Of a DNA stretch of 7,966 nucleotides, positions 1 through 5,579 are shown in pieces. Within the stretch, counting starts at the first letter, position 1; every line of letters starts with the position of its first letter. The notes under the pieces are model-generated. The model worked only from the letters and a program-made list of their open reading frames with translations. It had not been told where the DNA came from and ran no database searches. Made by a program: the position numbers and the translations under genes. This DNA is from Actinomycetota bacterium (GTDB lineage Bacteria > Desulfobacterota > Deferrimicrobia > Deferrimicrobiales > Deferrimicrobiaceae). The stretch spans positions 1 through 7,966 of the forward strand of contig JAENIX010000029.1 of assembly GCA_016844415.1 (NCBI GenBank), read 5' to 3'.

Positions 1-150
1 CGCGAGTTGCATTTAATCATTTGAGGATGTTCCTGCATGATTGGGGAGGCAACTGAAAATGGTTCTTTCCTTGGAATTTGCCGTTCTTGCCCCGGCGACG
101 GGTTCGCGCTCCCTTCGGTCATTTGCAATTCTTTTTACCATCGAACCTTT

Positions 151-177
151 CTGCCCCTTCTGCCCCTTCTGCCCCTT
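151..177. repeat. Three perfect tandem copies of a 9-bp unit
   Basis: The unit ctgcccctt occurs three times back to back (151-159, 160-168, 169-177), ending about 50 bp before the lipoprotein start codon. It lies in the presumed 5' leader or promoter region of that gene. Nine-base units keep frame, but no convincing reading frame crosses here, so it is best read as a short non-coding microsatellite. Copy number could vary by slippage and alter the leader; that is inference. Confidence 0.85.
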
Positions 178-230
178 ATGAAGTTCGCCCTTTTCTATTT
201 CAAAAAATCCAACGAAAGGAGTGCGGGACA

Positions 231-1226
231 ATGAAAAAGGTACTTTTCCTGGTACTGGTTACCCTGTTGATGGTCGGTTGTGGTGCAGGTGGTGGAACAA
301 CCACCTCCGGTGTTTCCGGAGATGGCGGGGGAGGCGGAAACGGGGGTGGCGTGGTCCCTTCAGGTCCTGTCGGAACAATCACCGTTACTTTCCCCGGGTC
401 CCCCGCTCCGCAGGCAGCGGTATATGTAACTGATCCGACACCACCGCTCCCCGGGTTCGCCCCCATGTTGGAAAAAGCATTCCGCGTCACGGCATCCAGA
501 TACGAAACTACCTCGACCATCGTCGGTTACACTGGAGATGACCCCCCCGAGCCGATCCTTAGCACGGTCACCACTCGTACCTTCTTCGTTTCCGCGGATA
601 ATACCGTGCCCGGTTCGGTCACGCTCCAGGTCCCCGTATACACCGGACCTAACGGTTATCTGATTGAAGTAGTGTCCTTTTCCGACAATGTTTTAAATCC
701 TTCTTTTGACAACGTTTTTGACCCTTCTTCAACGCAGATGATTAGGTATGGGCATTTGGATAATGTACAGATTACTGAAACCGGTGGGGTTAACGCCATC
801 ACTTTATATCCGATCGCCCACCAAATGATCCGCTTTTCCAGTTCGGATCTAATCACTGCATTGACCGAGTATTCCATGCTGGTTACTTATAATACGGTCA
901 CGTTATCTGGTAGAGTGCCGCTGAGAAATAACTTCAATTTCCTGGATAACACTTCGAACACTTTTGTATTCCCAAGTAATGTAACGGATAATGCATCGTT
1001 AACTTACACAGTGGGTAGATCTTTCACTCGAACTGCGCCTGCCGGTTTCGCGGGGGACAATGTATATTTCCAGGGGCAGTTTTACATTAGCGATTCCATG
1101 TTGACTGATGGTGAAGAAAGAGGCAGATTATGGAGGAAATACAGATTGAATGCCCCGGACCTTACCATTCATAACCCTATTTATCAGGGATTGAATCAGC
1201 CTGGCACAATAATTATTACATTTTAA
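231..1226 (+). CDS. Secreted lipoprotein of unknown function
   Basis: This encodes a 331-aa protein that I do not recognise as a named family. The N-terminus is a classic lipoprotein signal: MKK, a hydrophobic stretch, then LMVGC with the lipidated cysteine at residue 17, so the product should be anchored to a membrane facing the periplasm or the cell surface. After the cysteine comes a flexible Gly-rich linker (about residues 18-45, with a run of five Gly and a GGG). The remainder is rich in Thr, Val, Ser and Asn with alternating hydrophobic residues, suggesting beta-sandwich or beta-sheet structure. Almost no other cysteines are present and no catalytic motif is visible. The ATG at 231 is chosen because a GAAAGGAG ribosome binding site (about 214-221) precedes it and the signal peptide begins exactly there; the frame is open upstream to 78 but that part is not protein-like. 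It stands alone, followed by its own terminator. Its base composition is markedly more AT-rich than the downstream genes, which fits horizontal acquisition or relaxed surface-protein evolution. Confidence 0.85.
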   Translation: MKKVLFLVLVTLLMVGCGAGGGTTTSGVSGDGGGGGNGGGVVPSGPVGTITVTFPGSPAPQAAVYVTDPTPPLPGFAPMLEKAFRVTASRYETTSTIVGYTGDDPPEPILSTVTTRTFFVSADNTVPGSVTLQVPVYTGPNGYLIEVVSFSDNVLNPSFDNVFDPSSTQMIRYGHLDNVQITETGGVNAITLYPIAHQMIRFSSSDLITALTEYSMLVTYNTVTLSGRVPLRNNFNFLDNTSNTFVFPSNVTDNASLTYTVGRSFTRTAPAGFAGDNVYFQGQFYISDSMLTDGEERGRLWRKYRLNAPDLTIHNPIYQGLNQPGTIIITF

Positions 1227-1274
1227 TAAATGTCATAGGCTCCTGTCTTAGAATTTCAGAAAACAAATACGTTG

Positions 1275-1315
1275 ACAATAAGCCTGAGAGATAAATCTCT
1301 CAGGCTTATTGTTTT
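1275..1315 (+). terminator. Rho-independent terminator of the lipoprotein gene
   Basis: A perfect 17-bp stem (1275-1291 pairing with 1296-1312, core AATAAGCCTGAGAG) closes a 4-nt TAAA loop and is followed by a short T tract (1312-1315). It lies about 50 nt after the lipoprotein stop codon, so it should end that transcript and insulate it from the iron-sulfur gene run. The T tract is short, but the stem is long and perfect. It also sits near the point where base composition rises sharply. Confidence 0.88.
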
Positions 1316-1519
1316 CAGAGGGTTACGAGGGACGTACAGGCGGGAACGGGAAGGGGTGGGGTCGATCCGTGGAATAAGCCAATTTGTGGATAGGATTGCG
1401 TCCCATAGGGAGGTAAACTGAAACGGAACCGCCACGGCGGAAATCCAAACAACACCCGAAACGAGGGGGGGACGGCGCCGCGGAGCGAGTCCCGCCTGGG
1501 TCGAACGGAGGAGAGCGCG
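1316..1519. other. Geneless GC-rich spacer before the iron-sulfur gene run
   Basis: This stretch of about 200 bp has no ATG-initiated plus-strand frame and no protein-like content. It should hold the promoter of the downstream gene run, but I could not find a convincing -35/-10 pair. A ribosome-binding-site-like AGGGAGG (about 1408-1414) has no open frame after it, since a stop follows immediately. A small CCGCC/GGCGG hairpin (around 1428-1440) is present. I checked by eye for cobalamin, c-di-GMP and other common riboswitch cores and saw none. An IscR-type or Fur-type site could be hidden here but I cannot point to one. Confidence 0.4.
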
Positions 1520-1717
1520 ATGGCGGAATGGTCGATGGAAGAGGCGTTGCGAATGGCGTTGCGCCTGGAGGAGGAGAACTTCGTGGAGTACGAGAAAAGC
1601 GCCGCCGAGGCGGCCAACCCCGGCGTCAAATCGATGTTCCGGTTCCTCGCCGGCGAGGAGCGCAACCACATCAAGCTCATCAAGGAAAAGATGGAGCAGT
1701 TCAACGTCAAGCCGTGA
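1520..1717 (+). CDS. Half-ferritin: 65-aa two-helix diiron-site protein (copy A)
   Basis: This is a tiny protein matching only half of the ferritin/rubrerythrin four-helix bundle. Helix A (about residues 6-31) carries Glu17 and Tyr24. After a short turn (NPG), helix B (about 35-61) carries the ferritin ExxH motif as E47-R-N-H50. One chain can supply only Glu plus ExxH, so a complete diiron site (four carboxylates and two histidines) would need a dimer; that is inference from known ferritin geometry. No cysteine or rubredoxin-like CxxC is present, and no encapsulin-targeting tail is recognisable. The start is supported by GGAGGAG (1507-1513) just upstream of ATG. It opens the seven-gene run, 22 bp before the NifS-like gene. 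Copy B at 3881-4078 has exactly the same length and about 19 identities over 54 positions by hand alignment. Likely role: iron binding, ferroxidase or peroxide defence, unproven. Confidence 0.85.
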   Translation: MAEWSMEEALRMALRLEEENFVEYEKSAAEAANPGVKSMFRFLAGEERNHIKLIKEKMEQFNVKP

Positions 1718-1739
1718 ACCGGGGAGATCCGACGATCCG

Positions 1740-2948
1740 ATGACGAAGGCCTTTTTCGACCACATATCGACCACCCCTCTCGACCCCCGCGTCTTCGAGG
1801 CGATGCGGCCGTACTTTTTCGATCGTTACGGCAACCCGTCGTCCCACATCCACGACCAGGGGCAGGCGGCGGTTCGGGCGGTCGACCAGGCGAGGGCCGA
1901 GGTCGCGGCGCTGATCGGGGCGAAGGCGGGGGAGATCGTCTTCACCTCGGGGGCGACCGAGTCGAACAACCTCGCCGTCCTCGGCGCCGCGGAGGGGGCG
2001 GGCGCCGGGAAGCGGCGCGTCGTCGTGTCGGACGTCGAGCACTTCTCCGTGATGAACGCCTTGATCCCGCTGCGAAACGCGGGGTACGAGGTGACCGTTC
2101 TTCCCGTGGACAGGAACGGCGTGGTCGACCCCGACGCCGTCCGGAAGGCGCTTCGGGCCGACACGGCGCTCCTCTCGGTGATGCACGCCAACTCCGAGAT
2201 CGGCACGATCGAGCCGGTCGGGCAGATCGGACAGATCGCGAAGGAGGCGGGCGTCACGTTCCACGTCGACGCCACCGCGTCGGCGGGGCACATCCCCGTG
2301 GACGTCCGGGAGATCCCCGCGGATCTCGTCACCCTCTCGGCGCACAATTTCTACGGACCGAAAGGGGCCGGGGCGTTGTACCTCCGCGAGGGGACGAAGG
2401 TGGCGCCGCGGACGTTCGGCGGGTTCCAGGAGATGGGGTACCGGGCCGGCACGGAAAATGTCCCCGCCGTGGTGGGGATGGGCGCGGCGGCGATCCTCGC
2501 GGGGCGGGAGATGGGGGCGTGGGCGGAGCATCTCTCCCGCCTGGGGAAGACGCTGTGGGACGGCCTCGCGGCGATCCCCATGCTCCACTACACCGGGCAC
2601 CCTTCCGAACGTCTTCCCGGGCACGTCTCCTTCTGGGTGGAGCATGTCGAGGGGGAGTCGCTCCTCCTGTTCCTCAACATGAAGGGGGTCATGGCCGCGT
2701 CCGGCTCCGCGTGCAGCTCCAACCTGCGGGGACACGACGAGGAGGACCTCGTGGCCTCCCCCGTGCTCCGGGCGATCGGCGTGCCGAGCGACATCTGCAC
2801 CGGGTCGATCACCTTCAGCCTCGGGAAGGGGAACACCGCGGACGAGGTCCGCTTGGCCCTCGACGCGCTGCCCGGCATCGTGGATCGGCTCAGGGCGATG
2901 TCCCCGACGTATCTCGACTACCAGAAGCGGCAAGTCAAGGGAGGATGA
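1740..2948 (+). CDS. iscS: NifS/IscS-family protein lacking the PLP lysine
   Basis: This 402-aa protein has the full length and fold signatures of class V aminotransferase-like cysteine desulfurases. These include GNPSSH (31-36), TSGATESNN (69-77), VEH with His101, HANSEIGTIEPV (149-160), HVDA (175-178), GPKGAGALY (206-214), and the mobile-loop SGSACSS with the sulfur-carrying Cys325. Normally this enzyme takes sulfur from L-cysteine and hands it to IscU. Here the active site is altered. The lysine that binds PLP in canonical SAHK is Asn203 (codon AAT at 2346-2348). The PLP-contacting Gln of the DAxQ motif is Ala180. The Arg of the usual SIRFSLG is Thr in SITFSLG (356-362). The Cys loop is about seven residues longer than usual. 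These losses, plus DATAS and a C-terminal RAMSPTY, resemble the Archaeoglobus fulgidus IscS type as I recall it. The start has GGGGAGA at 1721-1727. The stop codon lies 7 bp before the IscU gene, so the two are probably translationally coupled partners. Canonical desulfurase activity is doubtful; the Cys may instead be a cluster ligand or a persulfide carrier. The symbol reflects family and neighbour, not proven function. Confidence 0.92.
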   Translation: MTKAFFDHISTTPLDPRVFEAMRPYFFDRYGNPSSHIHDQGQAAVRAVDQARAEVAALIGAKAGEIVFTSGATESNNLAVLGAAEGAGAGKRRVVVSDVEHFSVMNALIPLRNAGYEVTVLPVDRNGVVDPDAVRKALRADTALLSVMHANSEIGTIEPVGQIGQIAKEAGVTFHVDATASAGHIPVDVREIPADLVTLSAHNFYGPKGAGALYLREGTKVAPRTFGGFQEMGYRAGTENVPAVVGMGAAAILAGREMGAWAEHLSRLGKTLWDGLAAIPMLHYTGHPSERLPGHVSFWVEHVEGESLLLFLNMKGVMAASGSACSSNLRGHDEEDLVASPVLRAIGVPSDICTGSITFSLGKGNTADEVRLALDALPGIVDRLRAMSPTYLDYQKRQVKGG

Positions 2949-2955
2949 CCGGATC

Positions 2956-3339
2956 ATGGCGGCGGGACCCTACAGCGAAAAGGTGATGGACCATTTCATG
3001 AATCCCCGGAACGTGGGGGAGATCGAGAGCGCCGACGGCGTCGGCGAGGTCGGAAACCCCGCCTGCGGCGACATGATGCGCCTCTACCTCAAGATCGACG
3101 AGGGGATGGTCGTCGACGCGAAGTTCCGGACGTTCGGGTGCGGGGCGGCGATCGCCTCCAGCTCGATGCTGACGGAGATGATCAAGGGGAAGACCGTGGA
3201 CGAGGCCCGCGCGATCACGAACCAGCACGTCGCGGACGCCCTCGACGGGCTGCCGGCGGTCAAGATCCACTGTTCGGTCATGGCGGAGCAGGCGGTGAAA
3301 TCCGCTCTCGACGATTACGCGAAGAAGCACGCGGGCTGA
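2956..3339 (+). CDS. iscU: IscU/NifU-N-type iron-sulfur scaffold protein
   Basis: This is a 127-aa cytoplasmic scaffold on which [2Fe-2S]/[4Fe-4S] clusters are assembled before transfer to apoproteins. It covers the single IscU domain; the C-terminal domains of long NifU are absent. The three cluster cysteines are all present: Cys37 in NPACGD, Cys62 in FGCGAAIASSS, and Cys106 in KIHCS. The conserved Asp39, which makes clusters labile for transfer, is present too, as is His105 next to the last cysteine. The chaperone-recognition motif LPPVK reads LPAVK (99-103), and no hscA/hscB gene is in the window. The ribosome binding site AGGGAGGA overlaps the last codons of the NifS-like gene, and ATG 2956 follows about 10 nt later, indicating coupled expression. 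It is a close match to family length, so identification is firm; whether it takes sulfur from its unusual NifS neighbour or from sulfide is open. Confidence 0.95.
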   Translation: MAAGPYSEKVMDHFMNPRNVGEIESADGVGEVGNPACGDMMRLYLKIDEGMVVDAKFRTFGCGAAIASSSMLTEMIKGKTVDEARAITNQHVADALDGLPAVKIHCSVMAEQAVKSALDDYAKKHAG

Positions 3340-3350
3340 AAGGGGAGGCG

Positions 3351-3827
3351 ATGCTCGACCTGAACGAGATCGAGATCCTGCAGGTGGCCCTGGCGCACGA
3401 GGAGCGGGCCCGCGCTTTCTACGTCCGGATGGCGGAGCGGCACGGCGGCTCCACGGCGGGGGACCTCTTCGTCTTCCTCTCCCGGGAGGAAGAGGGGCAC
3501 ATCCGCCGGCTCACGTCGCGGTACGGGATCCCGGAGTTCGAGAAGAAGTGGGAGGAGAAATTCCTCCCCTACCTCATCGACCTCGCCCGCCTTGCCTGGG
3601 AAGAAGGTGTGGCTGCGCAGTACACGACGGGACCCGAGGCGGTGCGCAGAGGATTGGGTATCGCCCGAAAGGCCGAATCCCAGGCGATCGCCTTCTACGC
3701 CGAGTCGGGAAAGATCGTCGAGGACAAGAAGACGAAAACGCTCCTCGCCGAACTGGAAGAAGAGGAGCGGAACCACCTTGCGAAGATCGAGGGGTATCTC
3801 GCGGATCTTCCGCCCGCCCCTCGCTGA
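3351..3827 (+). CDS. Ferritin-like / rubrerythrin-like diiron protein without rubredoxin domain
   Basis: This 158-aa protein forms a complete four-helix diiron bundle. Helix A has Glu17 and Tyr24, helix B has E47xxH50 (in REEEGH), helix C has Glu109 with Tyr116, and helix D has E139xxH142 (in EERNH). These are the six ligands expected for a ferritin-like two-iron site, and the two halves are visibly repeated (E...FY then ExxH). There is no CxxC pair, so the rubredoxin electron-transfer domain of classical rubrerythrin is missing; electrons for any peroxidase cycle would have to come from elsewhere. The start ATG 3351 is supported by AGGGGAGG (3340-3347), and the gene follows the IscU stop by 11 bp. 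A longer open frame upstream to 3138 merely overlaps IscU and is rejected. Likely role: peroxide reduction or iron handling that protects newly made Fe-S clusters; this is inferred from family and context. Confidence 0.88.
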   Translation: MLDLNEIEILQVALAHEERARAFYVRMAERHGGSTAGDLFVFLSREEEGHIRRLTSRYGIPEFEKKWEEKFLPYLIDLARLAWEEGVAAQYTTGPEAVRRGLGIARKAESQAIAFYAESGKIVEDKKTKTLLAELEEEERNHLAKIEGYLADLPPAPR

Positions 3828-3880
3828 GACACCGGGGCGTCGCACGACGCCCGACCGCCACTTTTCCGGGAGGAGACCGA

Positions 3881-4078
3881 ATGCCCGTCAACCCGATGGA
3901 TGTGATCCGCATGGCGCTCGACCGCGAGAAGGTCGCGTACCGGAACTACACGGAGTACGCCCGGATCGCCACGCAGCCGGAGATCCGGGAGCTGTTCCGC
4001 TACCTCGCGGAGGAGGAGAAGAAGCACGTGAAGCTCCTCTCCGATGAGATCGAGAAGGAAACGCTCCAGGAGATGTAG
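3881..4078 (+). CDS. Half-ferritin: 65-aa two-helix diiron-site protein (copy B)
   Basis: This is the second 65-aa half-bundle protein. Helix A (about residues 5-30) carries Glu16, Tyr20 and Tyr23; helix B (about 33-60) carries E46-K-K-H49 within AEEEKKH. As with copy A, a full diiron site requires at least a dimer, either homodimeric or possibly A-B heterodimeric (inference). It shares RMAL, the FR.LA...E motif and KL with copy A, and also resembles each half of the complete diiron protein encoded just upstream. The start ATG 3881 has a strong GGGAGGAG at 3868-3875. A longer in-frame extension upstream to 3548 overlaps the preceding gene and is not used. It sits 53 bp after the diiron gene and 32 bp before the CysRS gene. 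No encapsulin-targeting tail is seen, and no shell-protein gene is in the window. Confidence 0.85.
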   Translation: MPVNPMDVIRMALDREKVAYRNYTEYARIATQPEIRELFRYLAEEEKKHVKLLSDEIEKETLQEM

Positions 4079-4110
4079 CCCGGCGCGCCGGGTTCCCGCG
4101 GGAGGCCGGT

Positions 4111-5574
4111 GTGAGGCTTTATCTGTACGACAGCGCATCCCGGGGGAAAGTCCCCTTCGAACCCGCCGACCCGGGGCGGGTGCGCATTTACACGTGCGGC
4201 CCCACGGTGTACCGCTACGCCCACATAGGGAACCTTCGCACCTACCTCCTTACCGACCTCCTCGTCCGGACGCTTCGGTACCTCGGGTACGCAACGTTCT
4301 CCGTCCAGAACATCACGGACATGGGGCACATGCACCAGGGGCAGCTGGAGCTGGGCGAGGACAGGGTGATCGCCGCCGCCCGCGCGGCCGGGAAGTCGGC
4401 GCGGGAGATCGCAGCGTTCTTCACGGAGGCCTACTTCAGGGACTGCCGGAGGATGGCGTTCCTCCCGGCCGACGTCTACCCGAGGGCCTCGGAGCACGTT
4501 CCCGAGATGATCTCCCTCGTGGATGCGCTCGAGGAGCGGGGGGCGGTCTACGGGGAGGGCGGGTACCTCTACTTCGACGTGACGAAGGCCCCCGGCTACG
4601 GTGTCTTCTCGGGAGCCGGCCTGGGGGAAGGGGAGCCCGCGGACCGGACGGGCGAGGCGATCCACCGGCACAAGAAGCGTCCGGAGGATTTCACCCTCTG
4701 GATGCCCGCCGAGCCCGGCCGGGAGTTCCGGTGGGACAGCCCTTGGGGCCCCGGGTGGCCGGGGTGGCACATCGAGTGCGCGGCGATGTCGCTGAAATAT
4801 CTCGGATCCGAGTTCGATATCCACGTCGGGGGCGTCGACCTCCGGTTTCCGCACCACGAGAACTCACGGGCGGTGGTGTTGACCGCCACCGGGAAGCGGT
4901 TCGCCGCGCTCTGGGTGCACGCCGCGCACCTGCTGGTCGAGGGGAAGAAGATGTCGAAGTCGGCGGGGAACGAGCACACCCTCGACGACCTCGAGAAAGG
5001 TCCGCCGGGCGCCGGGACCGGTTTCTCTCCGGCCGATTTCCGGCACTACTGCCTCACGCTGCACTACGCTTCGCCGATGAACTTCACCTGGGATGGACTG
5101 GCGGCCGCCGCCCGCGCGCGCATCCGCCTGCAGGCCGCTTTCCGCCGGGCCGCGCTGCGCGAAACGTCGGGAGGAAACGCCGCGGCGGCGTTGAGTGCGG
5201 AGTTCCGCGGCGCGATCTCGGACGACCTGAACATGCCGCGCGCCCTCGCCATTGCCCACAAGGCGGTCCGGTCGGGAATCGGAGGCGATGTGGTCCGGTC
5301 GCTCGCGGCGGAGTGGGACGGTGTCCTCGCGGTGGGGCTGCTCTCCGAAAGCGGCGCTGAACGTGAACGTGCCGGCGTCGGCGAAGGAGAGGCGGAGGAA
5401 GTTCCCCCCGCAGTCGAGGCGATGGCTCGGGAACGGGAGAGCCGGCGGCGGGAGCGCGATTACCCTGCGGCGGATGCGCTGCGGGAAAAGATCCGCGCCG
5501 CGGGGTACGATGTCGTGGATGCGGCGGAGGGAACCGCGGTTCTTCGGAAAATCCCGGGGACCAGGGAGAGGTGA
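4111..5574 (+). CDS. cysS: Cysteinyl-tRNA synthetase, divergent
   Basis: This 487-aa class I synthetase should charge tRNA-Cys with cysteine in the cytoplasm. It shows YTCGPTVY with zinc ligand Cys29, the HIGH-type signature HIGN (38-41), NITD (67-70), SPWGPGWPGWHIECAAMS with zinc ligand Cys223, FPHHEN (246-251), and KMSKS (280-284). It continues to a normal C-terminal end, with DDLNMP and a DYPAADALREKIRAAGY helix, so it is not truncated. Oddities: the residue after HHEN, normally the Glu zinc ligand (Glu238 in E. coli), is Ser252. The NITD segment also runs into MGHMHQGQLELGED, like the TDVGHL...GED variant rather than the common TDVDDK form, and the stretch after KMSKS is several residues longer than usual. 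The start is GTG at 4111 with GGGAGG at 4100-4105, and the N-terminus fits the family length. It lies 32 bp after half-ferritin B and overlaps or abuts the methyltransferase gene. An alternative is a CysRS paralogue with another cysteine-ligating role. Confidence 0.93.
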   Translation: MRLYLYDSASRGKVPFEPADPGRVRIYTCGPTVYRYAHIGNLRTYLLTDLLVRTLRYLGYATFSVQNITDMGHMHQGQLELGEDRVIAAARAAGKSAREIAAFFTEAYFRDCRRMAFLPADVYPRASEHVPEMISLVDALEERGAVYGEGGYLYFDVTKAPGYGVFSGAGLGEGEPADRTGEAIHRHKKRPEDFTLWMPAEPGREFRWDSPWGPGWPGWHIECAAMSLKYLGSEFDIHVGGVDLRFPHHENSRAVVLTATGKRFAALWVHAAHLLVEGKKMSKSAGNEHTLDDLEKGPPGAGTGFSPADFRHYCLTLHYASPMNFTWDGLAAAARARIRLQAAFRRAALRETSGGNAAAALSAEFRGAISDDLNMPRALAIAHKAVRSGIGGDVVRSLAAEWDGVLAVGLLSESGAERERAGVGEGEAEEVPPAVEAMARERESRRRERDYPAADALREKIRAAGYDVVDAAEGTAVLRKIPGTRER

Positions 5575-5579
5575 CGCGG

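Noticed and set aside
78..230. Upstream extension of the lipoprotein frame to an ATG at 78
   Set aside because: It would bury the signal peptide 51 residues inside the protein; the ribosome binding site and lipobox fit ATG 231.
37..234. 65-codon plus-strand frame through the 9-bp repeat
   Set aside because: The repeat gives LPL units, but there is no ribosome binding site of quality and no family match, and it overlaps the lipoprotein start region.
1707..2957. 416-codon open frame on the minus strand opposite the NifS-like gene
   Set aside because: It is a shadow frame caused by GC-rich codons; its translation is Arg/Gly/Pro-rich with no motif, while the plus strand carries full family signatures.
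3138..3350. N-terminal extension of the complete diiron protein into IscU
   Set aside because: It overlaps the well-supported IscU frame, and the ATG at 3351 has its own AGGGGAGG.
3881..4078. Encapsulated ferritin (EncFtn) identity for the half-ferritins
   Set aside because: The ligand pattern is similar, but the proteins are much shorter, lack a recognisable encapsulin-targeting tail, and no encapsulin gene is in the window.
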